DNA of 64,000 nt from Brugia malayi (lineage: Eukaryota; Nematoda; Chromadorea; Rhabditida; Onchocercidae): positions 13,883,001 through 13,947,000 of the forward strand of contig NW_025062476.1 of assembly GCF_000002995.4 (NCBI RefSeq), in the 5' to 3' direction. This document shows, piece by piece, positions 1 through 15,300 of this stretch; positions within the stretch are counted from its first letter, which is position 1, and the number at the start of each line of letters is the position of its first letter. The position numbers were made by a program, and so were the translations under genes. The notes under the pieces were generated by a model, which was not told where the DNA came from, made no database searches, and saw only the letters and a list, made by a program, of their open reading frames with translations.

Positions 1-3000
1 AATTTTAATTAGAAATTTTGAAATCTAAAAATATCTCATAGAATTTAAAAAGAAATATAAATATAGGATAGAAATAAAAGAAATATCAATAAATACGTAT
101 TGATAATAATGATAGAAGGTGATCGATTCATGTGATGAAACAGTAGATTGATTGATTGAATTGATTGATAGATCAATAGAATGAATAAATAAATTAGAGA
201 AAATGAATAATTTGAATATGAATTGATAACTGAGAATATGTATTGTGTTACAGTGTAATAATAGTACTTTAAATATAATTCTAAATGAAAATCAATAACT
301 TTCTTATATAATTTAGAAATTGTTCTTTCGCTCTTTTCTTTTCTTTTTTATTAATTAAGAAGATTATCCCTTTTTACATCAAATATTAGCAAAACAAATA
401 AATTGATTAAAAAAATTAGAAAAAAACTTTGTGCAAAAAGGAGAAACTTTTTTTTTAATGGAAAATTTTTATCATATGATCACAATATGATAAAATTTTC
501 GTGATTTTCACGATAAAAATCAGTGTTTTTTCCACCTTTTTTTTATTTTTTTAATTTTTTTCTTCTTTTTTTCTTTTTCATAAAAATCAACAAAATTTGG
601 AAAATGTCTGATTAAAAAAAAAGCAAAAGAAATGAAATAGTAGATGAGACTAATTCATTTCCATCTTTCATCACAAGTCATCAATGCTTTTTTTTTTTCC
701 TTTGATACTAACTTTTTTTGCTCAAATACTGGTTTAAATTTAAGGAATCTTTCAAAAAAAAAAAAGATTCTGTAAGCTACAAAAATATTTCATATCAATC
801 ATTTTGCTTAAAAATATTAATCGTCTATCACTTTCTACTTAAGTTTTCATTTCAGTTATTCTAAATTTAATTTGAAATTTATAATTAAATATAGGTATAA
901 ATAAAATAGAGTATATATATATATATATATGTTAATATTAATAGTAATAGCTAATTTTGCTTACAAATTTTTTGACACCTACTGCAAGTTAATTAAAATT
1001 CCAACAAAATAATTTAGTTTAAAATTTTTGCCCTGCTATACGTACTTATCAATCAATGATAAAAGTGAATGGTGCAGAACGATCCGATGCAAATTATTAA
1101 TAAAATTAATATATATTTGATTATCAGCTTTATAATTACCAAATATACTTGCAGCAAATGCTTCTTTTGGTTTTTAAATAAATTTTAATACATGGTGTGT
1201 TTGAATAGATCTCTTAAAAAGTGTCAAAATTGAAAATATTTTTAAATTTCAACATTTCTACCTATCTATCTCGTCTTAAGAATGGAATTAGAAAAAAAAA
1301 GAAAATTGAAAACAAATTCTATTAAATTTTTGGAAATAATATCTTTAATTGTAATTGTAATATTCTTCAGCACATAGCTCAATTGAATTGATTGCTTAAT
1401 TAGCAATAAAATGTGCATTTGCTGTTTTTATTGTTTACATTGTTTACAGAGTAATATTAAGAAGAAATTGTTAATTTATAATTAATAAAATGCATCCTAA
1501 TGCTAATACCAATCGTACCATTATGTTTTAAATATAAATGAAGAGAAAATAATAAAACTGTCGAACAATTTAATGTCATTATTAGTCTCTAAAAGCTCAT
1601 TAATTTTTTCAGTCAAGAAGAAAGATTAACAAATCAATGCAAAATAATAACAAATAACATTGCATTCGATTTCATATATTTAACATAAATTAATCATAAA
1701 TGATAATTTATACAATTCATTTATAAAAAAAAATAAAATAATGAAATTTGACCAAAGACAATGAAAATATAATTTACATGAATGAACAAAAGTAAAAAGA
1801 AAGAGAAAAAAAGAAGCCATATGGTCTAAATAATGATATTAGCTGAAAGATTTCAATCATGAAAAAATGAAACATATACAGAGAGAGGGAGAGGGAGAGA
1901 GAAGGATAAGATAGTAAGAAAAAAGGAATATGTCCTGCTGAGGCATGCATGTGCGTTTTATTGGTTAAATAAATACATAAATAAATAAATAAATAACTGA
2001 TGAAAAATGATTGGCACCGTAAGCAGGTGCATCTCTCTTTCCTGTCCCATCAATAGAGATGGACGGACAGATACATAGCACAGCATGTGACCGAGACTGG
2101 AATGATGAAATGGTATTCCGGAATATGTCTAATGTGCTAGGGAAGATCAGTCAACAGGAAGGCTGGAAAAGTAGGGAGAAGGAAGAAAGGAAAACAAAAG
2201 AAGTATGGAACAGATTGCAAATAACTTTGGATGAAATATAAAGATGAATGAGTGGTTGGGATTAAATATTTTCATATATTTAAGTAAATTTGTATTCTAT
2301 TCCTGTTTTTTTTTTTTTTTTTTCTTCAACTTTATTTTTTATCCTTTAACCTTTAGTGGTCTATTTTAAACTGTAAATATTATAATTCAAATTAATACAC
2401 TGTTTGCTAATTGCTAACAAATGTGACCTAGAATTAGAAGCATTTACTATTTCATTATGCTTCACTGAGATAATAGCTGACATATTTAATACGAGCAAAT
2501 GGAATGAATGCTTAAACAATAATAGCTACAATAATTACAATAACAATAACAATAATATGAAGAAATATGGATAAAGAATGGAAAAAGGATGAAACAATCT
2601 TTCATAGTGATGGAAAATTCTAATCGATTAATTCATATTCTTCTTATTCTAACCTAATTAATAATTATTGAGTGGAAAAATATGCAAATTTATCAAAAAT
2701 ACTGCTAAACAGCTGCTTCATCATCATTTCTTTCTTTTTTTTTTTTTCATTCCTTTCTTTCAAATAAATGACAAAAGAAGAAGGAAAAGAATCTAAACAT
2801 CTCATTAAGTAAACTGGTTATGCATTGCTATTTTCGTTAATTATTTGAGGAAAAAAAAAATTCATCGAGATAAATTTGAAATATATTTAAAAGATTCGTC
2901 TTCTTTCTTTCAATGCTCTTTGTTCAGTGAGTAATTTGAAATTGATTGATCAATCAGTGGATTATTTTCAATTTTAAAAATTATAAATTTTTTGATAAAA

Positions 3001-6000
3001 AAAAAGAAAGAAAAAAATAATACCAACTAAGTTAATTAAAAATTAACAAAGTCAAATATTTTAAAAGCTGTTGCTTATCTTTTCTTGCTTTTTTTTCCCT
3101 CTCTCTCTTTTTTGGAGTATTTAATAACGATCGACTAATAATAGGACAGTTTCAAAATTAACACAATGTTTAAATTTTTTATTTGAAATTTACTTAAATG
3201 TCACTTATTTTCTACTTCATTTATCTTTATTACTTCATAAATAGATATACACAATAATGCTTAAAATGTTTCAATTTAACAAAAAAAAAAAAGTTAGATG
3301 AAAAGTAAAATCTCAAGAACTTCTCTGCATTATTGTCAATCATAATTATACAAAATAAACAGCTGCAAATAAACAATAGCTAGAAATGATCAATGATAAT
3401 TCGAATTCTCATGGGGTCTCATTTAATACTTAATTGGTAGCATATCATTAATAAACACAACAGTTAATGAGAGGAATATCAACAGTAACCTTATAAATGA
3501 TTCAAGGTAAGTTGAGGAAAATTGATAATTGATCATAAACAATGAATAAAAATGACTATTAAGTAAAATATGGATGATGACGACGACGACGATGATGATG
3601 ATGATGATGATGATTTAGATTGATTATCCATGCTTATCAATATTAATACTACTCAAGAAGTAATGAATGCTAGCACTAATAAAATACTATGAAAAATTCA
3701 GTTTGCACTGTACTACAACTTTGTTATACTGTAATTGAAAATAATTGTTGAACTTAGTCAAATAATTATTTCAATTATTGCATATAAAATTAAAATTAAT
3801 ACAAATATAATTTTATTTCCATCCATTTTATTTATTCTATTTAAATCATTCTACCAAGATTTCACTGTCACTACTAAATAGATCATAAATTATTGTTATC
3901 TTTCAAATAAACCAATCATATGTGAATCAAATAACCTTGATGGCACGCGCTGAAATTTTTATCATAATAATATTTGATAATTTATCGTATAATAATATTT
4001 AATGTAAAATAGATAAATTTTTCTTTTTATCTTTCAAATATGTCAAAAAAAAAAGTTTACAAATCAAATTAACTAATAATGATTTGCTCAAAAAATTAAA
4101 TTTGATTATGCATTAAATGAGATTTATTTTCCTCAAAAATTTGACAAGCAACTCAAAAAAAAAAAAAAAAAGTTATTGAATTAAGATTTATTTTTTAAAT
4201 ATATTCATAACTTAAAACTTCTACTGAATTAATATTATTAGCTAATATTATTATAATCTTCAATAAAATGATCTACACTATAAGTCGTTCGTTGCTTATT
4301 GTTTTATGATTAAATATGATGGCAAAGTAATGATATTACTAAATAATTTTCTTTTTAAATTTAAAATATTTTCTTTCCCAATTCTTGCTTAAATTTCTTC
4401 TTTTCATTCATTAAAAAATTCTTATTTATTTGTTTGTTTGTTGGTTTGTTCTCAATCGTTGATTGTCTTCAAATTAAACATTTATTAGTATTTTTGGAAA
4501 ATTTTTAAATAATTTGAAAACTTTTTAAAAGATCTCCCTATAATCTTTGTCTAATATCCTGTTAAATTTTGAATAGACAGTATATTTAACACTGGAATAA
4601 ATGTCTTAAATTGGTGTCAAAATTCGCAGATTTTTATCTTCAATATAATCAGGTAACATTTAACATACAAATATCATTCTATCATTTATTGATAATGTCT
4701 TCTTACTGTAGTACTAAGAGAATCACTATTATTTATGCATAATCACTATGATATCTTTAATCTCTAACCAATCACAAAGCAAATATTTATCATAGATTAA
4801 ATATTATCATCATAAATTTATAATAGACAGTATGATAATAACATCCCTATATCATAGATATCCTAAAAAATTTTTTGCATAAACTAACAATGAATTAAAA
4901 AATCAAATAAAATAGATATTTGTGAATATTTTCAATATTCATCCTTGTTTTTTTTTTTTTAAACAAAATCGCTGATATTTTAATTTTATAATGCTTTTTT
5001 GTTTTTATTTTATTTTATCTTTTTTTCATTTTTATTTTTTGTAAATGTTCCTAAAAAAAAGTGAAAATAAATTCAAATTATTCCCAATTAACTGTTTGCT
5101 TTACATTATTTCATCAATCATTCCAATTTGAAGTTAGAAAAATGATATCTCTCCGATTAAGTTACAACTTGCTGACCTTTCCTCTTGATAGGTAGGTAGG
5201 TAGGTAGTAGGTATATACACATAATATCATTCTATTTGACAGGTATATTATTCATCATACCTTTGCTCAATAAACAACCAACAAAAGTACTCTTAAAATG
5301 TTGGCAAATAAACAAAATGATTTATTAGCCATATAATCATAATTAGCATTTTTTATTTGACATAATTTTCAAAAAAAAGAGAGAGAGAGAAGGGGAGAAA
5401 AAAAAAAAAAAACAATGATCGGTAAAAGATATGATTGGTAAACAAAGATCATTATTACATTCCCTCATCAATGTTGCTAAACTTTTTTAATTATCTTAAC
5501 CTTATTCATTTTTAACCTTAAATTGTAACTTCTTTCTTCCCCTCTTCCTCTCTCATTTTCTCAGCTATCTTTTTTTTTCCTAAAATTCTTGTGTGTCAGT
5601 TGACTTATGCACAGATATCGTATGAAACATATCCCAAATATTAAAAGATAAACTATATAGTATCTTAATCACTGCTTGCCCTATTGTTATCAGAATGACC
5701 ACCCGCTGTGAGTTCAGTCTCTTCTCGATTACCCTGGAATCTGGCAAATGATTTTTGTCAGAATATAGTATTAACTTACTTTGGTATTTTAGATGTAACT
5801 AAAATTACTTCTCAATTTAAAAAAAAAAAAAAGATGGACCGAGAAATGACCCAAATCTAAAAGATATAATTTTTAAAATATAAGGAAGTAATGATATATA
5901 CATTAAAATATATACATTTGGAAATTTGTACTATCAGGAAAAAAATTTGTCGGATCAAATTATATGAATTAATTTGAAATGCATGAAAAAACAAACAAAT

Positions 6001-9000
6001 AAACAGGAAATCTATTAATTATAAAGAAACTCTCTGTTTTATTAAAGCTAAATTTATTTAAAAATAATCTTTCTTTTTTTTGCTAGCCCAAAAACAACAA
6101 GTTTAGTTCCTAATTTAAATTTTAAAAATACTTCACAAAATGTTAACGTGTCACAAAATTTATAAAATAATGATTATTTCTTTAAAAATTTACCTTATTT
6201 TACTCATAAAAAAAATTTTTCTCACTATTGACCCCTCTTTTTTCTTTTGTTAGCGGGTAATTCTTTTCTTTCTTCTTCACCCCTCCCTGTTCGCAAGATG
6301 TTTGATCCATTCAAATGATCTCTGTTCGTTACTTAAGATAGTAGTGGTCAGTGGTCAGTTGATTTTTGGATATTATTGCATTCACAATGGAGATGAAATA
6401 GCACTAAAAATGTTAGAAAGAGGCTAAAGAGGTAAAACCATCTTTCCTTCTCTCTCTCTCCCTCTGTCTCTCTCATCCATTATTGACCTGGTCATTTCTC
6501 CTCTCTTTTCTTCAAGCATTCAAATGTCACCTCAATCTCTTCCATTTGTCACCCATCTCTCTTCCAAGTAAGAAAAAATGATGCAACAGTAATAATGAGG
6601 GCAACAGAACGCTTTTAATTTTCCTTTACTTTTTCATCTTTTATTATAATAATTATAAAAATTATTTCATCAAATTTCACTTACTGATAAAAATGAATGA
6701 ATCAAATAATCTCTTATCATTATAGACAAAGAAATGGAAGTAAAAATTATCAGTGATTATATATTATCAGTTATCACTATTATAGTGATGAATTAAAGAA
6801 CTGAAAAATAACTGAAATGATAAAATAAACAAAATAATTTTAATCATATCTTCTCGTACTGTGATAAATATGTAATTTTTATCAGTTTTTTTTGTTCATA
6901 AATTTAATTTAACTACAAAATTTTATCAAGATATCAATTTTATCATAGAATTAAAAATTTCCTTTATATTTATCTAAGTACTAACTAACAGTCTAATTGA
7001 ACAGAAAAATAAAAATTAAAATATACAAGAAAAGATAGTAACTGTTTAATTGAAAAGAAATAAATATATTTTTAAAGCAACGAGTGTAAACAATAAATTT
7101 ATTTAAAAATTTTTGATTATTTATCATTTTCATTTTGATATCATATCACATTATATTTCCCGTTAAAACATATGTTGTGATAATATGTTCATTGCTTTAT
7201 TTGCATATCATTTATTTGCTAAAACAATAAAATATATGCTTTTTTATTATTTAATTTCAATCACATTTGTAACGTTGCATAAAAATATCTTTCATATTAA
7301 CAAAAAAATACTGTCAAATGATAATGATAAAAAGATAATTACTATATTCGATTTGTATTAATTCTAATTTCCCGGTGAAAAAGAAAGAAGAAAAGCGATA
7401 AGGATCCAAGGACATTTCATTTTTCCTTAATTCTTCTCATTTTTTCCAATTTTTAATCATCATCACTAATGTGTCTATCTATTTCTCAATGAATATATAA
7501 GATGCATGAAAACAGCGGCAAATTTTCATCAACTAAACTTACTTATCACTTCAACTGAACCTTATCATAAAATCAACGAGTAAAAAAATAGAGAGAAAAA
7601 AAGTTAAGTGAAGTTAAAAAGTTAAGTTTTTCTTTTTTCTTCTTTTCAACAGAAAAATTTATCCAAAATAAAGAAAAAAAAAACTAAAAATTTTTGTGTT
7701 TTTGTGAGGAAAAATTCTTTAAAATTAAATTTTATTATTTATTTGCTAAACATTTAATGATCAAATTTTTTACGCAATATATTTATAATTAAAATGAAAT
7801 AAAAATTCTAAAATTGCATGTAAAACTAACTAACTGAGTGATTCTTATTTTTACAGTTAATTTCACATCAACTAAATTATTTTCCTTTGTTAATGAAACA
7901 TATAACTAACTGTTAACGAAATGAAAACTATTAAAATGTTAATGAGTGTATAAAAATTTTTGGGAAACAAATTTATTGTTCCATTTTATACTTTTTACCT
8001 TCTCAAATAATCATTATATGTTATCTATTTCAATTGTATTATATTAAAAACTATTTATATTAACCATTGTCCTTGAGCATATTTAAATTGCTGTAGTTTC
8101 TTCTATATTTAAAAAATTTGTATGAAGTGTTGTTAAATTGTAAATAATCAGTTTCTTGTTGCTTTTACTACTACTGTTGGTGAGTGCATTGGTTCAGTTA
8201 TATGATTTTATATTAACTAATCTTAATAAAATAAAAAATTATTAATTGCAATTAATGATTTTTTCATAAATAAAAATCACTTAATTTAATAAATAATTTA
8301 TCAACAATTATTATCATTTTAACGATTAAATATATTCCGAAAAGGAAAGAATTTTAAAGTAATCATATGGATGGAGTTTGCAAATTTTTATTAACATATA
8401 TGTATAATGTAGCTATTAAGATAAGATAACAGTATGAATTTAATTTAATTTAATTTCTTTCTTATAACTGAAATATGAAATTACAATATTTGAAATTTTC
8501 ATTTGAAACAATCCATTTATATTATTCATTATTATAATTATTTGTGCCACCTTTTTCTAATGTATCATCATTTACCCTAGATATTTTGATGAAAGATGAG
8601 TTGAAAAATTGATATATAATGTAGGCAATTTTCAGAAATTAAATTTATTGCATCGGTGAACTGCAACATGGCAAATTATATTTGTTTATTTTGTTTACTT
8701 TATGGCATTTGAATTACCTTTTTTTCTTTCTTTCATTTTAATCAATGAAAAAGTTGTCATTTCAAACAAACAGTTTGTTTCTGTCAACAAAATGAAGGAC
8801 GTAAATAACTGAGGAAAATGAAGGAAAATTTTGGCTAGACAGTTCTGTTAAAATTATAACCAACTACGCTTTCTTTTTTTTCTCCAACTTTTTTCAATTT
8901 ATCAAAATTGTCTGCTATCATTCTTTTCAAAGTCAAACTCAAAAAAAGAAGAAGAAAATTCGTCCAAGTACTCATATTTCATTGAATTCTACTGATGAAG

Positions 9001-12000
9001 CGGCACTGGAATGAAAAATGAAAAATCCGCTCTGTCCGCTCTTCCTTCCTCCAAAAAATTTGATGCCTATCAATCCGAACAAATCAACCACTACTATCAA
9101 CCGATCACCGATCACTAATATCACTAATCATCATCAACATTTTTCGCTTCTTTCCCTTCAACCAAAAATTGATTTACGAAAATTTAACTTGAAAAATGAA
9201 ATAATTCCTTTCAAACTATTAACCTCGATATTTTCTTCGTCTTTTTTTTTACCTCCTTAAACAGGTTCTAGTATTGACAGTATGTGAGTGAAACAAATTT
9301 TCATCCAGAAATAAGATTTAACACTACTTATCACTGTCATATAACCTTTTCAATCAAATTTCTAGCGGACAAAAAAAAAAAAAGAAGTCACAATAGATGT
9401 GATTGGATAATTGAACAGCTAATTATTTAATCAGTCAATTAATTAGTGAAGTTTTATTCTTTAAATATTTCATTAATACTGTCAACTGGTACAGAATATT
9501 CTGTCTTTTTTTTTCTGCAGTTTAATATTTTGCGAAATATTAAAATTTTAACACTGTAAAACAAAGCAAAGAAAAGATTATTTTGCTATAAATTGATAAA
9601 ATATTAATGGTTATCAATTTTATCACTTATATTTCATCACTTTACTATACATTTTGAATTTCAAATATTTCTTCAGACATTTATTAGAGATGAAAAAAAT
9701 AAGAAAAAAGTTAATTTATGAAGATAGATTTTTCCTTTTTCCTTTTTTTTTTTTTGAAATCCCAATAAGCGGAAGTATTTCACGGGTAATTTTCACGCAT
9801 CATTTATATTTGACAAATTATCAAAACAGCTGCTACTATCCTATCAATTCTTATAAAAGTCTACAAATTTTAGACAAAATATAAGCCAAACATATATATA
9901 TATATATATTCGTTATAATTCATTTCAATGAAATGAATGGTCTTTAATTCTAAATTATAACCTTAAAAAAAAAAAAAAAAAAAATGCTGATGAAAACTAG
10001 TTTTCGGATGCTTTAAGAAAAACGACAAATGAAAGAATCAGAGAGGATTTGCCAGGTGCTTCGGATACAGTATATTCATTCATCTTTGTCAAAAAAATAA
10101 AATAAAATAAAAACCACAGATATTAAAGTATTTCAAAATAAACTATAACGTCAATTTAACGTTCTCTCTTTTTTTTTATTTTTTATTTGATATATTTCAA
10201 TTATAGTATAAGCAAGGTAAAATTTTTCTTTTCTCTTTCATTAGTTACTGAAAATTTTCAAGGACAATTTATTCAAAGAAATATTAAAATATGAAATGAA
10301 AAATTAGACTATGAAATTATTGAAATTATTTTAATTTAAATAAATAAAGAAGAAATATTCTTTTTTCTAAATACAACGAAACAATTTAACATATTGTTGC
10401 TCGTCTTAGTCTTTTTTGTCCACTACTATTGTAATTTTTTGAAGTATGTAAAGGATTTAAGATATTTTAAACTTTGTTTCATTGCTTAAATGCAGTTTAT
10501 GTTTAATCATTAATAATTATAAATTGGAATAGAACTGTATAAAGTTAAAATGAATTAATAATTATAAACAGTTTTTTTTTTTTTTTAATTTCGTTAATTT
10601 TTCAAAACTATTAACCGATGAATTAATTGTGAAAATTCAATCGCTCAGTAATATTCTTACATCATAAACACTTGAAAGTAAAACTAAATCTCTCACCGGA
10701 TTAATACTAAAGTTACTCCTCTAATCTCACATGCAAATATGGATTAAATGAATCCCGAAAATGTATGACATGCATCTAATACATGACATAAAGAATTAGT
10801 ACCAATTAAATCAAAGTTATTCTCAGAATACTAAATATCAGAGAAAAAATACTCAAATTAAAATTGTTTTTTTAACAAAATTTTATCAAAATTCATTTTG
10901 CCAAATTTATTTTCTTTGTTTGAGTTAAATAATTCCATTGGAATGAAGATCTTTTAATATTATAATTTGAAATTGATTACTATTTTTTGAATTTTTTTTT
11001 TGAAATTGATTAATTTTATTATTTTTTCTAGGTCTTTATTTTAAATTAATGAATTGAAAATAATTAAAAATGAATATCAGTATGTTAAATAAACGAAATT
11101 TGTGTATGAATTATTTAAATTAATATCACCAATATATTGGCATGACTAATTATAGTATATATATGTAAATAATAAAATATATATTTAAACTAACATACAT
11201 ATTTTTAATATATATTTAAATTAAAAACTATATATTTAAATTAAACAATAAAATGTACATCTAAATTAAAAATTTTAAATTAATAAAATATATATTTAAA
11301 TCATATATCTAATCCACTATATATCTAATTATTTTATTTTACACTTTGATTGCTGCACTATTTAATTTACTCATCATTTTAGCATCTTTTCCTTTTTTCC
11401 ACTGATTTTTCATCACCATTTGCATCAGCCAATCATTTTAATCCCAAATCAAGAAATTTTCTCTTCTTGTTAATTTCACTTTCCATTATTGTCTTATTTT
11501 TCGATTGTGCTAAAATTGAACAAAAATGACAGATGGAATCAAGAAATTATCCACAATGTTTTCAGATGAAATGACATTTCGGAATTATCAAAGCCATTTT
11601 GGAGGTAAAACGAAAATGAAACAGATAACATACGAGGTTAAATGAGGGGGGTAAATTTAAGAATTTAAGCTGGTGTGAATAAATGTATAAATAATTAAAA
11701 TAAATAAATGAACAATTATTTGCAATCCTTTTTTAAAAGGATACCGATAGGATATAGCAATACCATATTCAATTTACTTACTTCTGTCAATTTAATTGTG
11801 TAAAATTATGGAAGAAGAAATTAGAGAAATGAAAATTCATTCACATCAAATAATACTACGATGATGAGCCTCAAGAGATTTTCTATCCTTTCTTCACTTT
11901 CTCTTTCTCTCTCTTTTAAACAGTCTAGTGCTAATTATCCAAATTCCAATTGTTCTCTTATTAATTGCCGCCTGATCTTAAATTACAAGGATATATTGTC

Positions 12001-12198
12001 CATGCCGACCTCTTAATTCCACCTCTATCTTCTGTCTTTCATCACTGTCGCGCTTAAATCCATACCATAACGTATTCCATTCAACTCATTCATGAAACAG
12101 AAGGTAAAAAAAGTGGGAAAGAAAAGGCTTATGGCGACAGGTGCAACATTTTATGTTACCGCATCCACTACTACTATTGTTACTACTACTAGTGGCGA
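1..12198. other. A+T-rich noncoding block
   Basis: No gene could be supported here on either strand. The sequence is dominated by poly(A), poly(T) and short tandem repeats: (TA)n near 911-931, (AAAT)n near 1968-1996, GAC/GAT triplets near 3573-3614, GGTA tetramers near 5190-5206, and CT-rich tracts near 6450 and 11900. Short open frames such as 2059-2241 and 9018-9260 have somewhat higher complexity but show no recognisable domain, no neighbouring exons and no conserved motif. Undetected small exons of an intron-rich gene cannot be excluded. Confidence 0.6.
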
Positions 12199-12368
12199 TA
12201 ATAGTACTAGCACTAGTATTAGTAGTAAGTAACAGTAATACTAGTACTAGTATTAGTAGTAAGTAACAGTAATACTAGTACTAGTATTAGTAGTAAGTAA
12301 CAGTAATACTAGTACTAGTATTAGTAGTAAGTAACAGTAATACTAGTACTAGTATTAGTAGTAAGTAA
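12199..12368. repeat. 34-bp minisatellite with palindromic core
   Basis: Four exact 34-bp units occupy 12233-12368 (starting at 12233, 12267, 12301 and 12335). One diverged unit precedes them at 12199-12232. Each exact unit contains the 18-bp perfect palindrome AATACTAGTACTAGTATT, so the array can form repeated hairpins or cruciforms. The trailing part of each unit, TAGTAGTAAGTAA, resembles the flanking TAC/TAG triplet DNA, which suggests that the array grew out of a triplet microsatellite. Confidence 0.95.
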
Positions 12369-15300
12369 TAGTAGAATAGTGGCTATTATTTCTACGATTT
12401 TATGTTAAACTTCATTTTATTTGTATCTAATATTTATTACTAGTTTCACTTCTACAATTATTATTGCTTTGAAATATCTAAAATTACATATATACACATA
12501 TATAATAGTTATTATCATTATCATTTCCGATTATCAAAAAAATATGTATATATGATAGTATCGGCTTTAATAGCAGCGAATGTCGCTGTTACAATATTTG
12601 ATGAAAAAAAGAAGTCATTAAATCTTTGTATTTAAGATGTAGATAGGATTATCTGTGGCGGAACATAAAACTGAAAAGAATAAAGCGATAGATGAAGTAA
12701 TTACCGGTAAAATCACAAGGAAATATCACCGCTACCGCTTCTTCCTTTAATGAGTTATATTCAACATATACACTACTGTTATTAGCACCAGAAGCAATAG
12801 CAATAGCAATAGCAATAGCAGTTAGTAACAGCTGTTAGTATCATCATTCATAGGAATATATTAACCTCTCTTACCTTACTATTTCCAAATGTCACCAAAT
12901 GAATATAAGCATGCGACAATTTCGCAATAGCTATTTTATTCATGGATGAATTCAGTAATCGCTTAAACGTATCAACCACTTGACAAGGTTATTAGCGCGA
13001 GTAGAGTAGAACTGAGAGTATATATGATGACGATGATGATGACATCTGACAAATACAATGCCAAAGCAAGGCGATAGTCAAGGTCATGATGTACTTCAAG
13101 GCGGTAAATCATTGAGCAAAGATGATGATAATGATAATGATATAGTGATAATGTCATTGTATCTTTGGGATTTGTTATCTGTTTTTTGATAACGTCATGA
13201 TAACAATGTGGTGATATTGTCGTGAATAATAATCATACATAATTTTTTTACTTCTATGATGTGATGATATGATAATAATAAAGTAATAATGCTAGCAAAT
13301 GATTACAATAATAATATTTGTGTTTTCTTTGTTGATAAAATGACGATGATGACACTAAAACAATGCAGTGATAGTTTTATTGTATGATATTATGTATGAT
13401 CTGCTTTCCATTTTCCTTTTTTTGGTGATATGATATGAAGATGATCATACTGATAACAATGTAGTAATGTTGTCACTGTATAAATCTGTATATAATTCTT
13501 ACTTGGTTCTTATGAAAAAAAAAAAAAAAATTCAGAGTTAAGAATAAAATAATTATTCCAATTTTATTCCTCATTTTTTTTTATCAGCATTGGATAATTA
13601 AATAGCAAAGAGAACAGTATTCTCTTATCATAAGAATGAATTTTATAAATTTATAATAAAATATTCATTTTTGTAAAGGATGATTATTTGAATTTCAAAA
13701 TTAAAAAGAAAATTATGTGTGCAGCAAATGAAGTAAATCATCTAATCTAATTAATCAATTAAAAAATTTTTTCTGTCATTTTTCACAAGTAATCTTAATC
13801 CTAAAATTTTTCTCTCATACAAAACAATGGATAATTAAAACAGCGAAAATTTTGATTCATTATATTAAGTTTATAACTCATTCTTTAATCTTTTTCTCTT
13901 CTACTCCCTCTCTCTCTCTCGTTTCATCTTTTTACAGCTATTATTAACTACTTTATCTTTTATATATCATCAAAAATTTGATCAATCATATAACATATAA
14001 GCATAGATCAAAGGTTACTTAACCTTTAACTTTTTCACTTGCTTCATTTCCAATGCAATAATCATTCTTTCATTACTTTTTAAAATTTAAATAATATTAA
14101 TGTCTTCTTCATCTTTTCTCTCTCTTTTTTTAACAACATTAACTATTAATTTTATCCGTTTATGTTTGGGAATACTACACAAATATACATTAATATATCG
14201 AAATTTCCAATATATTTACTTTTTCAAATCTGACATCTCCGATTTACTAATTACTACGATTACTGCTACTACCACTACTGTTACTTTTTCTTGACATCAT
14301 TTTAGCCATAAACAAAGAACAAAATTTATTACAAAATAGAAAAAGATTGAAAAAAAAAAAAAAAAACCGGAAGTTGTGTAGCTTATTATTATTTCCATTA
14401 CTACTACTACTGTTAAAGTTTAATAAATTCTATATATAACTCAAAAAAAAAAAAAATAAATAAATAAATAAATAATAAATAAATAATCATATTTGTTTGA
14501 TATTATTTATAAATATCTATTATGAAATTAAATAAAATAATCATCAATTAAAATACTAACACACCTAAAATTCGTATCAATTATTATTACTATTATTAGC
14601 ATTAATAGAATTAAATAACATTACCAAGTAATTAATAATTATAATAAAAAACTAAAATTAATTCTAATAAAAGTAATACCTTCCCTATTTTTTTGCCATT
14701 TTGATTACCATAAATTGAACTTTTTCAAAATGATATGTGTATGATACATTTACATTAGTCTTAAATTAACAATTATTCGGTATGAAACAAAGGACGAGAA
14801 AAAGGTAAAGAAGAAACTTTTCGGGTTTTGTTTGATTTTAATCACAGATTAAAGAGAAATTTTGATGCAATCATATAAACTACTTCTGCTATTCACTCAC
14901 TCACTCATTCATTCATTCACCTCTAATCACTCAATTTTTTCCCACTTTTATATTTTCTAGTAACTAATTTTCTTTTCTTTTTCTTTTTTTTTTATCTTAT
15001 ATCACTTTTCTCTCATTCTTTTGAACCTAAAAATTCATAAAAATTTATTTTATATTTAACAAAATTGAATTTTATAGCTAAAAAAAAAAAGAAAAGGAAG
15101 GAAAGAACTGATAATGAAATGGAATGAAAATTACTGCTACATTATCTCATAATATTTTCAAACAAATAAACAAACAAGTAAACAAACAAAAAAGAATTAA
15201 TTAATATAGCTTTTTTTTTTTTTTTTCTCCATCAATAAAATTTAATATTACATATGAAAATGATAAATAATTTTTTATTTATTTATGAACATATATTGAA

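Noticed and set aside
2059..2241. 60-codon plus-strand frame of fairly high complexity
   Set aside because: No recognisable motif, no flanking exons; length is compatible with chance.
11923..12029. Acceptor TTTAAACAG followed by about 31 open codons
   Set aside because: Unrecognised peptide and no partner exons; could be chance.
12972..13157. 61-codon minus-strand frame tested as a missing cyclin D exon
   Set aside because: Composed of GAT/ATC repeats and lacks any cyclin C-terminal motif.
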